The notes below the pieces were generated by a model. The model was not told the origin of the DNA and did not search any database. It saw nothing but the letters and a program-made list of their open reading frames with translations. From NCBI GenBank assembly GCA_035545255.1, contig DASZYR010000254.1, forward strand, positions 1 through 13,788: a DNA stretch of 13,788 bases, in the 5' to 3' direction. A program made the position numbers and the translations under genes. The stretch comes from Dokdonella_A sp035545255. Lineage in GTDB: Bacteria > Pseudomonadota > Gammaproteobacteria > Xanthomonadales > Rhodanobacteraceae. This document shows positions 1-6,637 of this stretch, one piece after another. Position 1 is the stretch's first letter, and every line of letters begins with the position of its first letter.

Positions 1-1032
1 GACCGAGTTGAACTCGCCGACCGAATCGTCGCCGCGCAGGATGCAGCTCGGATATTTCCATGTGATCGCGGAACCCGTCTCGACCTGCGTCCACGAGATC
101 TTCGAGCGCGCGCCGCGGCAGTCGCCGCGCTTCGTCACGAAATTGTAGATGCCGCCCTTGCCGTTTTCGTCGCCGGGATACCAGTTCTGCACGGTCGAAT
201 ACTTGATGCTCGCGTCGTCCTGCGCGACGAGTTCGACGACGGCCGCGTGCAGCTGGTTCTCGTCGCGCATCGGCGCGGTGCAGCCTTCGAGGTACGAGAC
301 GCTCGCGCGCTCCTCGGCGATCAGCAGCGTGCGCTCGAACTGGCCGGTGTCGCGCGCGTTGATGCGGAAATAGGTCGAAAGCTCCATCGGGCAGCGCACG
401 CCCTTCGGCACGAAGACGAAGCTTCCGTCCGAGAACACGGCCGAGTTCAGCGAGGCGAAGTAGTTGTCGGCGATCGGCACGACGCTGCCGAGGTATTTCC
501 TGACGAGATCCGGATGCTCGCGGATCGCCTCGGACATCGAGCAGAAGATCACGCCGACGCGCGCAAGCTCGTCGCGGAACGTCGTTCCCACGGAAACCGA
601 ATCGAATACCGCGTCGACCGCGACGCCGGCGAGGCGTGCGCGCTCGTGCAGCGGAACGCCGAGCCTGTCGTAGGTTTCGAGCAGCTTCGGATCGACCTCG
701 TCGAGCGATTTCGGCCGGTTCTTCGGCGCGGCGTAATAGCGGATCGCCTGGAAGTCGATCGGATCGATCGAGAGTTTCGCCCAGTGCGGCGGCGTCATCG
801 TGAGCCAGTGGCGGTAGGCCTTGAGGCGCCACTCGGTCATCCATCCGGGCTCGCTTTTGCGCGCCGAGATCGCGCGCACGACATCCTCGCTCAAGCCCGG
901 CGGCAGCGACTCGGTTTCGATGTCGGTGACGAAGCCCGCGTCGTAACGGCGATTGATCGCCGCGGCGACCGCGTCCGGCGGCGCGGCGCGCTCGCGAAGC
1001 TCGTTCTCGATCTGGATGCGTTCGGTGGCCAT
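1..1032 (-). CDS. sufB: Fe-S cluster assembly scaffold SufB, 3' part outside window
   Basis: SufB is the scaffold subunit of the cytosolic SufBCD complex, on which Fe-S clusters are built before transfer to apoproteins. The first 344 codons are present; the rest, including the family's C-terminal functional cysteine region, lies beyond base 1. Visible family signatures are GVIFCSMSEA, VPKGVRCPMELSTYFRIN, TGQFERTLLIAEE, YSTVQNWYPGDENG, ITWKYPSCILRGDDS. Compared with the E. coli protein as I remember it, the N-terminal cysteine cluster (SCGNCDDTC) is absent: the matching stretch reads YYAAPKNRPKSLDEVDP, so this is a shorter SufB variant. The ATG at 1032 is preceded by CCGGAA and lies 32 bases after the sufR stop, so the two are surely cotranscribed from the sufR promoter. 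Family assignment is very secure. Confidence 0.96.
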   Translation of the reverse strand, partial: MATERIQIENELRERAAPPDAVAAAINRRYDAGFVTDIETESLPPGLSEDVVRAISARKSEPGWMTEWRLKAYRHWLTMTPPHWAKLSIDPIDFQAIRYYAAPKNRPKSLDEVDPKLLETYDRLGVPLHERARLAGVAVDAVFDSVSVGTTFRDELARVGVIFCSMSEAIREHPDLVRKYLGSVVPIADNYFASLNSAVFSDGSFVFVPKGVRCPMELSTYFRINARDTGQFERTLLIAEERASVSYLEGCTAPMRDENQLHAAVVELVAQDDASIKYSTVQNWYPGDENGKGGIYNFVTKRGDCRGARSKISWTQVETGSAITWKYPSCILRGDDSVGEFNSV

Positions 1033-1064
1033 GAATTCCGGGCTGCCTGAGCTTCGTTCGCGCG

Positions 1065-1505
1065 TCAGACGGCGACGCGCAACGGAATCGTCGCGCGCGG
1101 TTTCGACGGCGGGTGCAGCATGTCCGCGAGCGTCACGCTCGCGAGCGCGCCCGCGATCGCGTGGTTGATGCGCTGCCAGTTCACGCGCACGCCGCAGTGC
1201 GGCTCGTGATCGCACATTCCTGCGTGCGCGCTGCATTCGGTCATGCCGATCGGTCCTTCCATCGCGGTCACGACGTCGGCGATCGTGATGCGATCCGGCG
1301 CGCGTGCGAGCCGGTAGCCGCCGTTGATGCCGCGCGTCGACGCGACGAGCCCGGCCTGCGCGAGCTGCTTCAGGAGCTTGCTCACGGTCGGCAATTCGAG
1401 CCGCGCGCGCTCGGCCAGCGCCTGCGCGCTCATGACGCCGTCGCCGGCGGCGAGGCAGGTCATGACGACGGTGGCGTAGTCGGTGAGCTTGCTGACGCGA
1501 AGCAT
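1065..1505 (-). CDS. sufR: Rrf2-family SUF operon regulator (SufR/IscR-like)
   Basis: This is a 146-residue Rrf2-family transcription factor, expected to sense cellular Fe-S status and control the downstream suf genes. The N-terminal winged helix-turn-helix covers about residues 1-65 (MLRVSKLTDYATVVMT, then LELPTVSKLLKQLAQAGLV, then RGINGGYRLAR). Three cysteines at about 91, 98 and 104 form C-x6-C-x5-C, the Rrf2 Fe-S ligand triad. E. coli IscR uses three cysteines plus a histidine three residues after the last one; here that position is Arg, so the fourth ligand is uncertain. I chose ATG 1505 because the family always begins MLR/MRL; an upstream in-frame Met at 1634 would add 43 unrelated residues and span the promoter. 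A GG-rich ribosome-binding stretch (TAGGG) lies 8 bases upstream. sufB follows after 32 bases. Matches the SUF regulator type described in xanthomonads. Confidence 0.93.
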   Translation of the reverse strand: MLRVSKLTDYATVVMTCLAAGDGVMSAQALAERARLELPTVSKLLKQLAQAGLVASTRGINGGYRLARAPDRITIADVVTAMEGPIGMTECSAHAGMCDHEPHCGVRVNWQRINHAIAGALASVTLADMLHPPSKPRATIPLRVAV

Positions 1506-1514
1506 GGCGAAGGC

Positions 1515-1545
1515 CCTAATCAGTACCGAAATAGTACTATTTAGG
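1515..1545. promoter_or_regulatory. 31-bp dyad, probable SufR operator
   Basis: The plus strand reads CCTAA TCAG TAC, seven central bases CGAAATA, then GTA CTAT TTAGG. The 12-base arms match at 10 of 12 positions. The dyad covers the -10 box and the start point of the sufR promoter, so a bound Rrf2 protein would block RNA polymerase and give negative autoregulation. Size and A/T-flanked layout resemble Rrf2/IscR type 1 sites. Binding by SufR is inferred from position. Confidence 0.65.
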
Positions 1546-1559
1546 CCCGATCGGGTCAA
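1531..1559 (-). promoter_or_regulatory. sigma70 promoter of sufR-sufB
   Basis: Read on the minus strand, there is a -35 box TTGACC (1559-1554), a 17-base spacer and a -10 box TACTAT (1536-1531). Transcription would begin near 1524, giving a leader of about 19 bases before the sufR ATG. Spacing is ideal and both hexamers are close to consensus, the best promoter in the window. The spacer also holds the 10-base palindrome CCCGATCGGG. Confidence 0.8.
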
Positions 1560-1603
1560 ACGTCCGCGCCTCGCGGCAGCGCAAGGGAGCGCTCGCGAGC
1601 GGC

Positions 1604-1609
1604 TACACT
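1604..1609 (+). promoter_or_regulatory. putative -10 box upstream of amgK
   Basis: TACACT lies 9 bases before the ATG at 1619, giving a predicted start point near 1616. No -35 hexamer is visible at the right distance. It is divergent from the sufR promoter about 70 bases away. If real, the amgK message would have almost no leader. Confidence 0.35.
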
Positions 1610-1618
1610 TGAGATTGA

Positions 1619-2656
1619 ATGTCAGATCCGCCATTCCGCGCCATGAATCCTGCCCCGACGCGCGCCGACGCGCTGCGCCGCTTCGCCGAAATCGCGCTTG
1701 CCGCGACGGGACTTTCGATCGAGCCCGCGTCGGCCGACGCGAGCTTCCGGAGTTACTGGCGGGTGACGACCGCGGACGGCGCGTTCGTCGTCATGGACGC
1801 GCCGCCCGACAAGGAAAACCTCGCGCCGTGGCTCGACATCGGCGCGCGGCTGCATCGAGCCGGTTTGCACACACCCGACGTGCACGCGGTCGATCACGAG
1901 CAGGGTTTCGTGCTCATGGAGGATCTCGGCGCGCGGCTCTATCTCGGCGAGCTGAGTGACACGACCGTCGATGCTCTCTACGCCGACGCGCTCGACGCGC
2001 TGCATCGCATGCAGACGGTCGTCGACCCCGCGGGCCTGCCCTTGTTCGACGAGTCGTTCGTGACGACCGAGCTCGAGATCATGCCGGAGTGGTTCCTGCG
2101 CCGGCATCTCGGCTACGAGATCGGCTGCGACGAATGGGACGTCATCGAGCTCGCGTTCCGCGCGCTGATCGCCGCGGTGCGCTCGCAGCCGCAGACGTTC
2201 ATGCATCGCGACTATCACAGCCGGAATCTGCTCGTCGTCGACGGCGCGCAGCGGCCGGGCGTCATCGATTTCCAGGGAGCGATGATCGGCCCGATCGCCT
2301 ACGACCTCGCCTCGCTGCTGCGCGATTGCTACATCGCGTGGGACGCCGAGCGTGTCGGCGGCTGGGTCGCGGCGTACGGCGAGCGGCTGCGCCACGCGCA
2401 CCTGATCGATTCGCACGTCGACGCGGCGCGCTTCCTGCGCTGGTTCGATCTCGCCGGCTTGCAGCGGCACATCAAGGTGCTCGGCCTCTTCTGCCGGCTC
2501 AACTATCGCGACGGCAAGGCGCACTATCTCGCTGATCTGCCGCTCGTCTGGCATTACGTGATCGCGGTCGCCGAGCGCTACGCCGGGATCGCGCCGCTTG
2601 CGGAGCTGCTCAAGCGAGCGCTCGGCGATCGCGACATCGCGGCGGCGCGCGCATGA
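1619..2656 (+). CDS. amgK: N-acetylmuramate/N-acetylglucosamine kinase AmgK (APH fold)
   Basis: AmgK phosphorylates MurNAc (and GlcNAc) at the anomeric carbon in the cytoplasm, the first committed step of the MurU peptidoglycan recycling bypass. The 345-residue protein has an aminoglycoside-phosphotransferase/kinase fold: ASFRSYWRV at about 41-49, VVMDAPPDKENL at 57-68, the catalytic loop MHRDYHSRNLL at 195-205 (base Asp198, Asn203) and the metal-binding VIDFQG at 215-220 (Asp217). The diagnosis rests on these motifs plus the adjacent murU, which overlaps by 4 bases (ATGA). An alternative ATG at 1643 would remove 8 residues and better fits the usual N-terminus; I kept 1619 because it has a weak GAG ribosome-binding hint and fits the -10 box at 1604. 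Neither has a good Shine-Dalgarno. Other APH-family small-molecule kinases are possible but unlikely in this setting. Confidence 0.88.
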   Translation: MSDPPFRAMNPAPTRADALRRFAEIALAATGLSIEPASADASFRSYWRVTTADGAFVVMDAPPDKENLAPWLDIGARLHRAGLHTPDVHAVDHEQGFVLMEDLGARLYLGELSDTTVDALYADALDALHRMQTVVDPAGLPLFDESFVTTELEIMPEWFLRRHLGYEIGCDEWDVIELAFRALIAAVRSQPQTFMHRDYHSRNLLVVDGAQRPGVIDFQGAMIGPIAYDLASLLRDCYIAWDAERVGGWVAAYGERLRHAHLIDSHVDAARFLRWFDLAGLQRHIKVLGLFCRLNYRDGKAHYLADLPLVWHYVIAVAERYAGIAPLAELLKRALGDRDIAAARA

Positions 2657-3303
2657 TCCGTCGCGCCATGATCTTCGCGGCGGGCCGCGGCGAGCGCATG
2701 CGCCCGCTCAGCGATGCCACGCCGAAGCCGCTGCTTCGCATCGGCGCGAAGACGCTGATCGAGCATCACATCGAGAAGCTCGCGGCGATCGGCGTCGGCG
2801 AGATCGTGATCAACACTTCGCATCTGGCGGAACAGTTCCCTGCGGCGCTCGGCGACGGATCGCGCTGGGATGTCGCGATTCGCTACAGCTACGAAGGCGA
2901 GAAGCCGCTCGAAACCGGCGGCGGCATCAAGCACGCGTTGCCGTTGCTCGGCGACGCGCCGTTCATCGGCGTCGCGGCCGACATCGTCAGCGACTACGAC
3001 TATGCGAAGCTGCCGGCCACGCCGGACGGACTCGCGCATCTTGTGATGGTGCCGAATCCCGCGTTCCATCCGCGCGGAGATTTCCGGCTCGATGGTCCTC
3101 GTCTCGACGAGAACGGCAACGGCGAAAAGCTCACGTTTTCGAGCATCGCCGTGTATCGGCCGGAGCTCGTCGCGGGCGAGACGGCGACCTGCTTCAAGCT
3201 GCTGCCGCTTTTCCAGCGCGCGATCCGGGAAGGAAAGCTGAGCGGCGAACGGTACGACGGCTACTGGACGAACATCGGAACGCCCGGGCAATTGCGCGAC
3301 GCT
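2653..3303 (+). CDS. murU: N-acetylmuramate-1-phosphate uridylyltransferase MurU, lacking a stop codon
   Basis: MurU converts MurNAc-1-phosphate and UTP to UDP-MurNAc, completing the recycling branch begun by AmgK. The nucleotidyltransferase signature is AAGRGERMRPLSDATPKP (about residues 9-26), followed by ETGGGIKHALPLLG (87-100), the metal-site region VAADIVSDYDY (107-117, usually GD rather than AD), FSSIAVYRPEL (162-172) and the terminal YDGYWTNIGTPGQL (201-214). Homology ends at about residue 217, close to the usual length of roughly 220-235. No stop follows: the frame continues through a 28-bp palindrome at 3308-3335 and antisense through hda and most of the permease gene, to a TAG at 5287-5289 (878 codons in total). 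The coordinates given cover only the recognisable MurU part. The gene may be damaged at its 3' end by the palindrome, carry a sequencing indel (a one-base shift would reach TAG at 3321), or be a genuine nonstop message. Confidence 0.85.
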
Positions 3304-3307
3304 TCCA

Positions 3308-3335
3308 TCCCCTCTCCCGCTAGCGGGAGAGGGGA
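3308..3335. repeat. 28-bp perfect palindrome between convergent murU and hda
   Basis: T + CCCCTCTCCCGC + TA + GCGGGAGAGGGG + A is self-complementary over all 28 bases. It can form a very stable hairpin in transcripts from either side, so it may work as a bidirectional terminator, although no U-tract follows on either strand. It shares the CTCTCCCGC/GCGGGAGAG core with the repeats at 9281-9388, so it is one copy of a dispersed family. The hda stop lies 12 bases to the right. Confidence 0.85.
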
Positions 3336-3346
3336 AATCCAGCGCT

Positions 3347-4051
3347 TCAGGCGCCATCGGATTCGAGCAGCTTGCGCAGGAACGGCACCGTCACGCGCCG
3401 CTGCGCCGCGAGCGACGCCGCATCGATGCGATCGAGCACGCCGAGCAAGGACGCGATGTCGCGCTTCTCGCGCGCGAACAGCCAGTCGACGACCGCATCA
3501 TCGAGCTCGATCCCGCGAGCCGCCGCGCGCTCGCGAAGCAGCTCGCGCCGCGCGGTCTCGCCGAGCGGCTTCAGCGCAACCTGCGTGCACGACGAAAGCC
3601 GCGAGACGAGATCGGGCAAGCCGAATCCCGCCTGCGCCGGCGGCACGCGCGCCGCGAACAGGAGCGTCGCGTCTTCCGCACGGCAACGGTTGTAGAGATC
3701 GAACAGCGCGTGCTCCGCCGCCGCATCGCGCGCAATCGCATCGACGTCGTCGATCGCAAGCAGCGCGCTGCCGCCGAACGCGCGGATCGCGAGCGGCAGA
3801 TCGCGATCGCGACGTGTCGCGAGCGGCAGATATTGCGCGCTGCGCCCGGCTTCGTTCGCGGCCGCGCAGGCCGCGATCAGCAGATGCGTCCGGCCGCTGC
3901 CTTTCGGGCCCGCGGCGTACACCGCGGTCGGGGATCCTTCGCATGCCGCGGCGCGCAGCACGTCGACCGCGACGGTGTTTTCGCCCGCACGGAAGGCATC
4001 GAATCGCTGGTGTCCCGGCCAGCGGAGCGCAAGCGGAAGCTGTGCGCTCAT
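3347..4051 (-). CDS. hda: DnaA regulatory inactivator Hda
   Basis: Hda is a 234-residue AAA+ protein that, with the DNA-loaded beta clamp, stimulates ATP hydrolysis by DnaA and so prevents re-initiation of replication. The clamp-binding motif QLPLAL is at residues 4-9. The P-loop GPKGSGRTHLL (48-58) has Arg where DnaA has Lys, a feature also seen in E. coli Hda. Walker B is LLAIDDVDAI (97-106), the DnaA-like FDLYNR follows, and LPDLVSRLSS carries the arginine-finger region. The C-terminus RRVTVPFLRKLLES matches the family end. The ATG at 4051 overlaps the permease stop by 4 bases (ATGA), implying translational coupling. The lack of DnaA domain IV and the length exclude DnaA itself. It is convergent with murU. 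Confidence 0.95.
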   Translation of the reverse strand: MSAQLPLALRWPGHQRFDAFRAGENTVAVDVLRAAACEGSPTAVYAAGPKGSGRTHLLIAACAAANEAGRSAQYLPLATRRDRDLPLAIRAFGGSALLAIDDVDAIARDAAAEHALFDLYNRCRAEDATLLFAARVPPAQAGFGLPDLVSRLSSCTQVALKPLGETARRELLRERAAARGIELDDAVVDWLFAREKRDIASLLGVLDRIDAASLAAQRRVTVPFLRKLLESDGA

Positions 4052-5232
4052 GCGCCTTCGCTGGGCGGCGGGCGCGGCACCGCCTCGCCGGCCGCGCGAT
4101 CGACGACGGCGGCAGGATTCTCGGCGCCGCCGACGACGACGATGACGGGCTCGACGCGCTCGTCCTCGGCGCGATAGAGCTCGCTCGCCGTATAGCGCTC
4201 GTGCGCGTAGCGCAGCAGCACCATGATGACCGATGCGACCGGCAGCGCGAGCAGCACGCCGAGGAAGCCGAACAGCTCGCCGCCCGCGAGCACGGCGAAG
4301 ATCACCGCGACCGGATGCAGGCCGATCTTCTCGCCGACCAGGCGCGGCACGAGCACGTAACCTTCGAGCGACTGCCCGATCGCGAACACGATCAGCACGA
4401 GCACGACGTGCGTGACGTCCTGGTACTGCACGAGCGCGGCGATCACGGCCATGACGACGCCGGTGATCGCGCCGAGATACGGCACGAAGCTGATCAGTCC
4501 CGCGATCATGCCGATCAGCGGACCGACGCTGATGCCGACCAGCCAGAGGCCGACGCCGTAGACGATGCCGAGCGCGACCATCACGCTGAGCTGGCCGCGC
4601 AGGAATGCGCCGAGCACGTCGTCCGATTCGCGCGCGAGCCGCGAGACGACCGGCTCGATCGAGCGCGGCACGAGCGCGTGGATGCGCTCGACGAGGATGT
4701 CCCAGTCGCGCAGGAGGTAGAACGCGACGACCGGGATCATGACGATGTTGAGCGCCCAGCCGACGACCGTCAGCCCCGATTTCGAGACGCGCGCGAGCAC
4801 GCTCGTCGCGATGCCGCCGGCTTCCTTCCAGTGCGCCTGCAGCATGCCGATCAGCTTCTGCGTGTCGAGCACGTCGGTCGAGACGCCGAGGCGCGCTTCG
4901 AGCCACGGCGCGGCCGTGGTCTGGAACCAGTCGATCCACTTCGGCAGCTGCGCGAGGAAATTGCCGATCTGGCGCTCGATGAACGGCACGATGACGAGCA
5001 CGATCGCGACGACGACGACGATCATGACGAGGAACACGAGCGTCACCGCGAACGCGCGGCTCATCCAGCGCTCGAGCCGGTCGACGAGCGGATCGCCGAG
5101 ATACGCGAACAGCGCGGCGAGCACGAACGGCATCAGCACCGGCGCGAGCAGCCAGAGCACGAAGCCCGCGATCGCGATCAGGATCAGCCACTGCCAGCGG
5201 ATGTCCAGGCGCCTGTCTTCGCTGTCGCTCAC
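4048..5232 (-). CDS. AI-2E family transporter / PerM-type permease
   Basis: This is a 394-residue integral inner-membrane protein of the AI-2E/PerM family. Some members export small molecules or Na+, but the substrate cannot be read from sequence. There is a membrane pair at about residues 13-45 (WLILIAIAGFVLWLLAPVL, then PFVLAALFAYL), a third segment near 60-85, and a hydrophilic loop to about 160. The family core follows: VVAFYLLRDWD, LGAFLRGQLSVM, GLISFVPYLGAITG, IGQSLEGYVLVPRLVGEKIGLHP and FGFLGVLLALPVASV. The C-terminal tail is charged and Pro/Glu rich. No ATG is available; the GTG at 5232 overlaps the pgsA stop (GTGA) and has GGAG six bases upstream, which fixes the start. Coupled to hda downstream by a 4-base overlap. 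A permease next to hda is a recurrent arrangement in gammaproteobacteria. Confidence 0.93.
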   Translation of the reverse strand: MSDSEDRRLDIRWQWLILIAIAGFVLWLLAPVLMPFVLAALFAYLGDPLVDRLERWMSRAFAVTLVFLVMIVVVVAIVLVIVPFIERQIGNFLAQLPKWIDWFQTTAAPWLEARLGVSTDVLDTQKLIGMLQAHWKEAGGIATSVLARVSKSGLTVVGWALNIVMIPVVAFYLLRDWDILVERIHALVPRSIEPVVSRLARESDDVLGAFLRGQLSVMVALGIVYGVGLWLVGISVGPLIGMIAGLISFVPYLGAITGVVMAVIAALVQYQDVTHVVLVLIVFAIGQSLEGYVLVPRLVGEKIGLHPVAVIFAVLAGGELFGFLGVLLALPVASVIMVLLRYAHERYTASELYRAEDERVEPVIVVVGGAENPAAVVDRAAGEAVPRPPPSEGA

Positions 5233-5792
5233 ATCGATCTCCGTTTGCGCGCGGCCTGCAAGGCCTCGGTGCCCCAGACGAGCACGTAGTGCGCGCCGCT
5301 CGCGACCGTGAGCAGCGCCGTGATCGCGATCGCGCCGGCACGCACGCTGTCCGGCACATCGATCAGGCGCGAGAGGCGCAAGAGCTCGCCGAGCACGAAC
5401 ACGATCTGCACCAGCGTCGTCAGCTTCGAGAGCCGGCTCGGCGCGGCGTCGAAGCGTCCGATCAGATAATGGTAGGCGATCGCGCCGGCGACGATGACGA
5501 GATCGCGCGCGACGACGAGCGCAGCGAGCCACGCCGGCACGTCGCCGGCGAATGCGAGCCAGAGGAAAGCCGCGGTCAGGAGCAGCTTGTCGGCGATCGG
5601 ATCGAGCACGCCGCCGAGCCATGACTGCCAGCCGAAGCGCTTGGCGAGCCAGCCGTCGACCGCGTCGGAAAGCCCGGCGATCGCGGCGACGACGAGAGCG
5701 CCCTCGTAGCGCGCGTCGTCGATCAGCCAGCAGAGCGGCACCACCAGCAGCATGCGCAGCGCCGTGATCAGGTTCGGGAGATGGCGCAGCAT
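5229..5792 (-). CDS. pgsA: CDP-diacylglycerol-glycerol-3-phosphate phosphatidyltransferase
   Basis: PgsA is an inner-membrane enzyme that makes phosphatidylglycerol phosphate from CDP-diacylglycerol and glycerol-3-phosphate, the committed step to phosphatidylglycerol and cardiolipin. The 187-residue protein begins LPNLITALRMLLV, as is typical. The CDP-alcohol phosphotransferase signature is complete at about residues 43-68: D-AV-DG-WL-AK, eight residues, G-GVL-D-PIA-D. The usual AR is AK here, a conservative change. About four to six hydrophobic segments fit the family. The ATG at 5792 is 12 bases after the DUF2066 stop, and the gene overlaps the permease by 4 bases. A CDP-alcohol cardiolipin synthase is the main alternative; length and motif favour PgsA. 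Confidence 0.85.
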   Translation of the reverse strand: MLRHLPNLITALRMLLVVPLCWLIDDARYEGALVVAAIAGLSDAVDGWLAKRFGWQSWLGGVLDPIADKLLLTAAFLWLAFAGDVPAWLAALVVARDLVIVAGAIAYHYLIGRFDAAPSRLSKLTTLVQIVFVLGELLRLSRLIDVPDSVRAGAIAITALLTVASGAHYVLVWGTEALQAARKRRSM

Positions 5793-5804
5793 CGGCGCCG
5801 GGCC

Positions 5805-6518
5805 TCAGGGCACAAGCGCAAGCGTCGCGTCGATGCCGTCGACCGGCGGCGCGCCGCTGACGACGCCGAGCGTGCGCTCCATGCCGAGGACGTCGAGAAA
5901 ATGCGGAAGATCGGTCGTGAGCGAGAGCCGCACCTGCATCCCCTCGCCCCGTGCGCGCACCGGCTGCGTGCTGCGGACGAAGTTGTTCCGCGCGAGATAG
6001 GCCATGACGCGCACGTAATCCCGCGACGAATGAATGCCCCCGATCCAGACGGTCGCGTCGCTCGGCGCCGCCTCGGCGGGTGCGGTGCCGTTGCCGGAAA
6101 CCGGCCCGAGACCGAGCCGTTGCAGCATCTCGTCGACCGCCGCGCTGTCGAACTCGGCGACGAGCGTCCAGCGCGGACCCGGGCTGTCCGGGTCCGACGG
6201 GTTCGGCTTGTAGCGGTATTCGAGGACGTAGCGCTCGGCTTTCGCGACGGCGGCCGCGACGTCGGATCGCGCGAGCACGCCGGAGTCGCCGGTCTCCTGG
6301 ATGACGACGTTCGCCAGCGCCGTCTTCAGCGCCTCGACGCGCTCGTCGTCGGACTGCGAATGGACCGGCGCCTCGCCGGTATAGGTTGCAGGAGCCGCGT
6401 TCGCGCGCAGCGGTGCGAGAACCGGGAACGAGACCGCGAGCGCGACGAATGCGGCGATGAATCCGCCGCAGCGGCGCCGCAGACGGCATGGAGCGATTTC
6501 CGTTGGGCGCGCGCTCAC
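5805..6518 (-). CDS. DUF2066 domain-containing protein with signal peptide
   Basis: This protein has no assigned function. The 237 residues begin with an Arg-rich n-region and the hydrophobic core FIAAFVALAVSFPVLAPL, with a likely signal-peptidase site after ANA (about residue 41). The mature part opens with the DUF2066 pattern YTGEAPVHSQSDDERVEALK, ALANVVIQETGDSGVL, YVLEYRYKP, LVAEFDSAAVDEMLQRLGL. After a Pro/Ala linker comes TVWIGGIHSSRDYVRVMAYL and the end LALVP. From memory, family members are usually 300 residues or more, so this one is short at the C-terminus. The start is GTG 6518, the only in-frame start that keeps the signal peptide. Its place between purM (divergent) and the permease-hda genes is the conserved location of this family in Pseudomonas and xanthomonads. 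Periplasmic or envelope-associated; the role is unknown. Confidence 0.82.
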   Translation of the reverse strand: MSARPTEIAPCRLRRRCGGFIAAFVALAVSFPVLAPLRANAAPATYTGEAPVHSQSDDERVEALKTALANVVIQETGDSGVLARSDVAAAVAKAERYVLEYRYKPNPSDPDSPGPRWTLVAEFDSAAVDEMLQRLGLGPVSGNGTAPAEAAPSDATVWIGGIHSSRDYVRVMAYLARNNFVRSTQPVRARGEGMQVRLSLTTDLPHFLDVLGMERTLGVVSGAPPVDGIDATLALVP

Positions 6519-6637
6519 GTTCGTATTCCGTTACGTGGGGAGTCGAAGTCTGCCCGAAATGGCGAAGGAGGGGCTAGAGGCGCCCGGATTTTCGGGGAGC
6601 GGGTGAGTTCCAGACCGACGCATTACTACCCCGCTTC

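Noticed and set aside
247..1050. Long plus-strand frame opposite sufB
   Set aside because: Arg/Asp/Glu-rich antisense shadow typical of GC-rich coding DNA. The minus strand encodes an unmistakable SufB.
1622..2554. 310-residue minus-strand frame opposite amgK
   Set aside because: Low-complexity Arg/Asp composition and no family motif, while the plus strand carries intact kinase motifs.
3335..3347. Rho-independent terminator call for the palindrome
   Set aside because: The hairpin is strong but no U-tract follows on either strand, so it was listed as a repeat with possible termination activity.
3347..5359. 670-residue minus-strand frame with hda at its C-terminus
   Set aside because: The first 436 residues are an Arg-rich out-of-frame reading of the permease gene. 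True Hda starts at 4051 with the clamp-binding motif.
4048..6489. 813-residue minus-strand frame containing the permease
   Set aside because: The N-terminal half is an out-of-frame reading of pgsA and the DUF2066 gene. GTG 5232 with GGAG and a 4-base overlap is the supported start.
6519..6637. Possible promoter for the DUF2066-pgsA-perM-hda cluster
   Set aside because: One must lie here on the minus strand, but I found no hexamer pair with convincing spacing. A GGAACTC resembling a sigma-E -35 has no matching -10.
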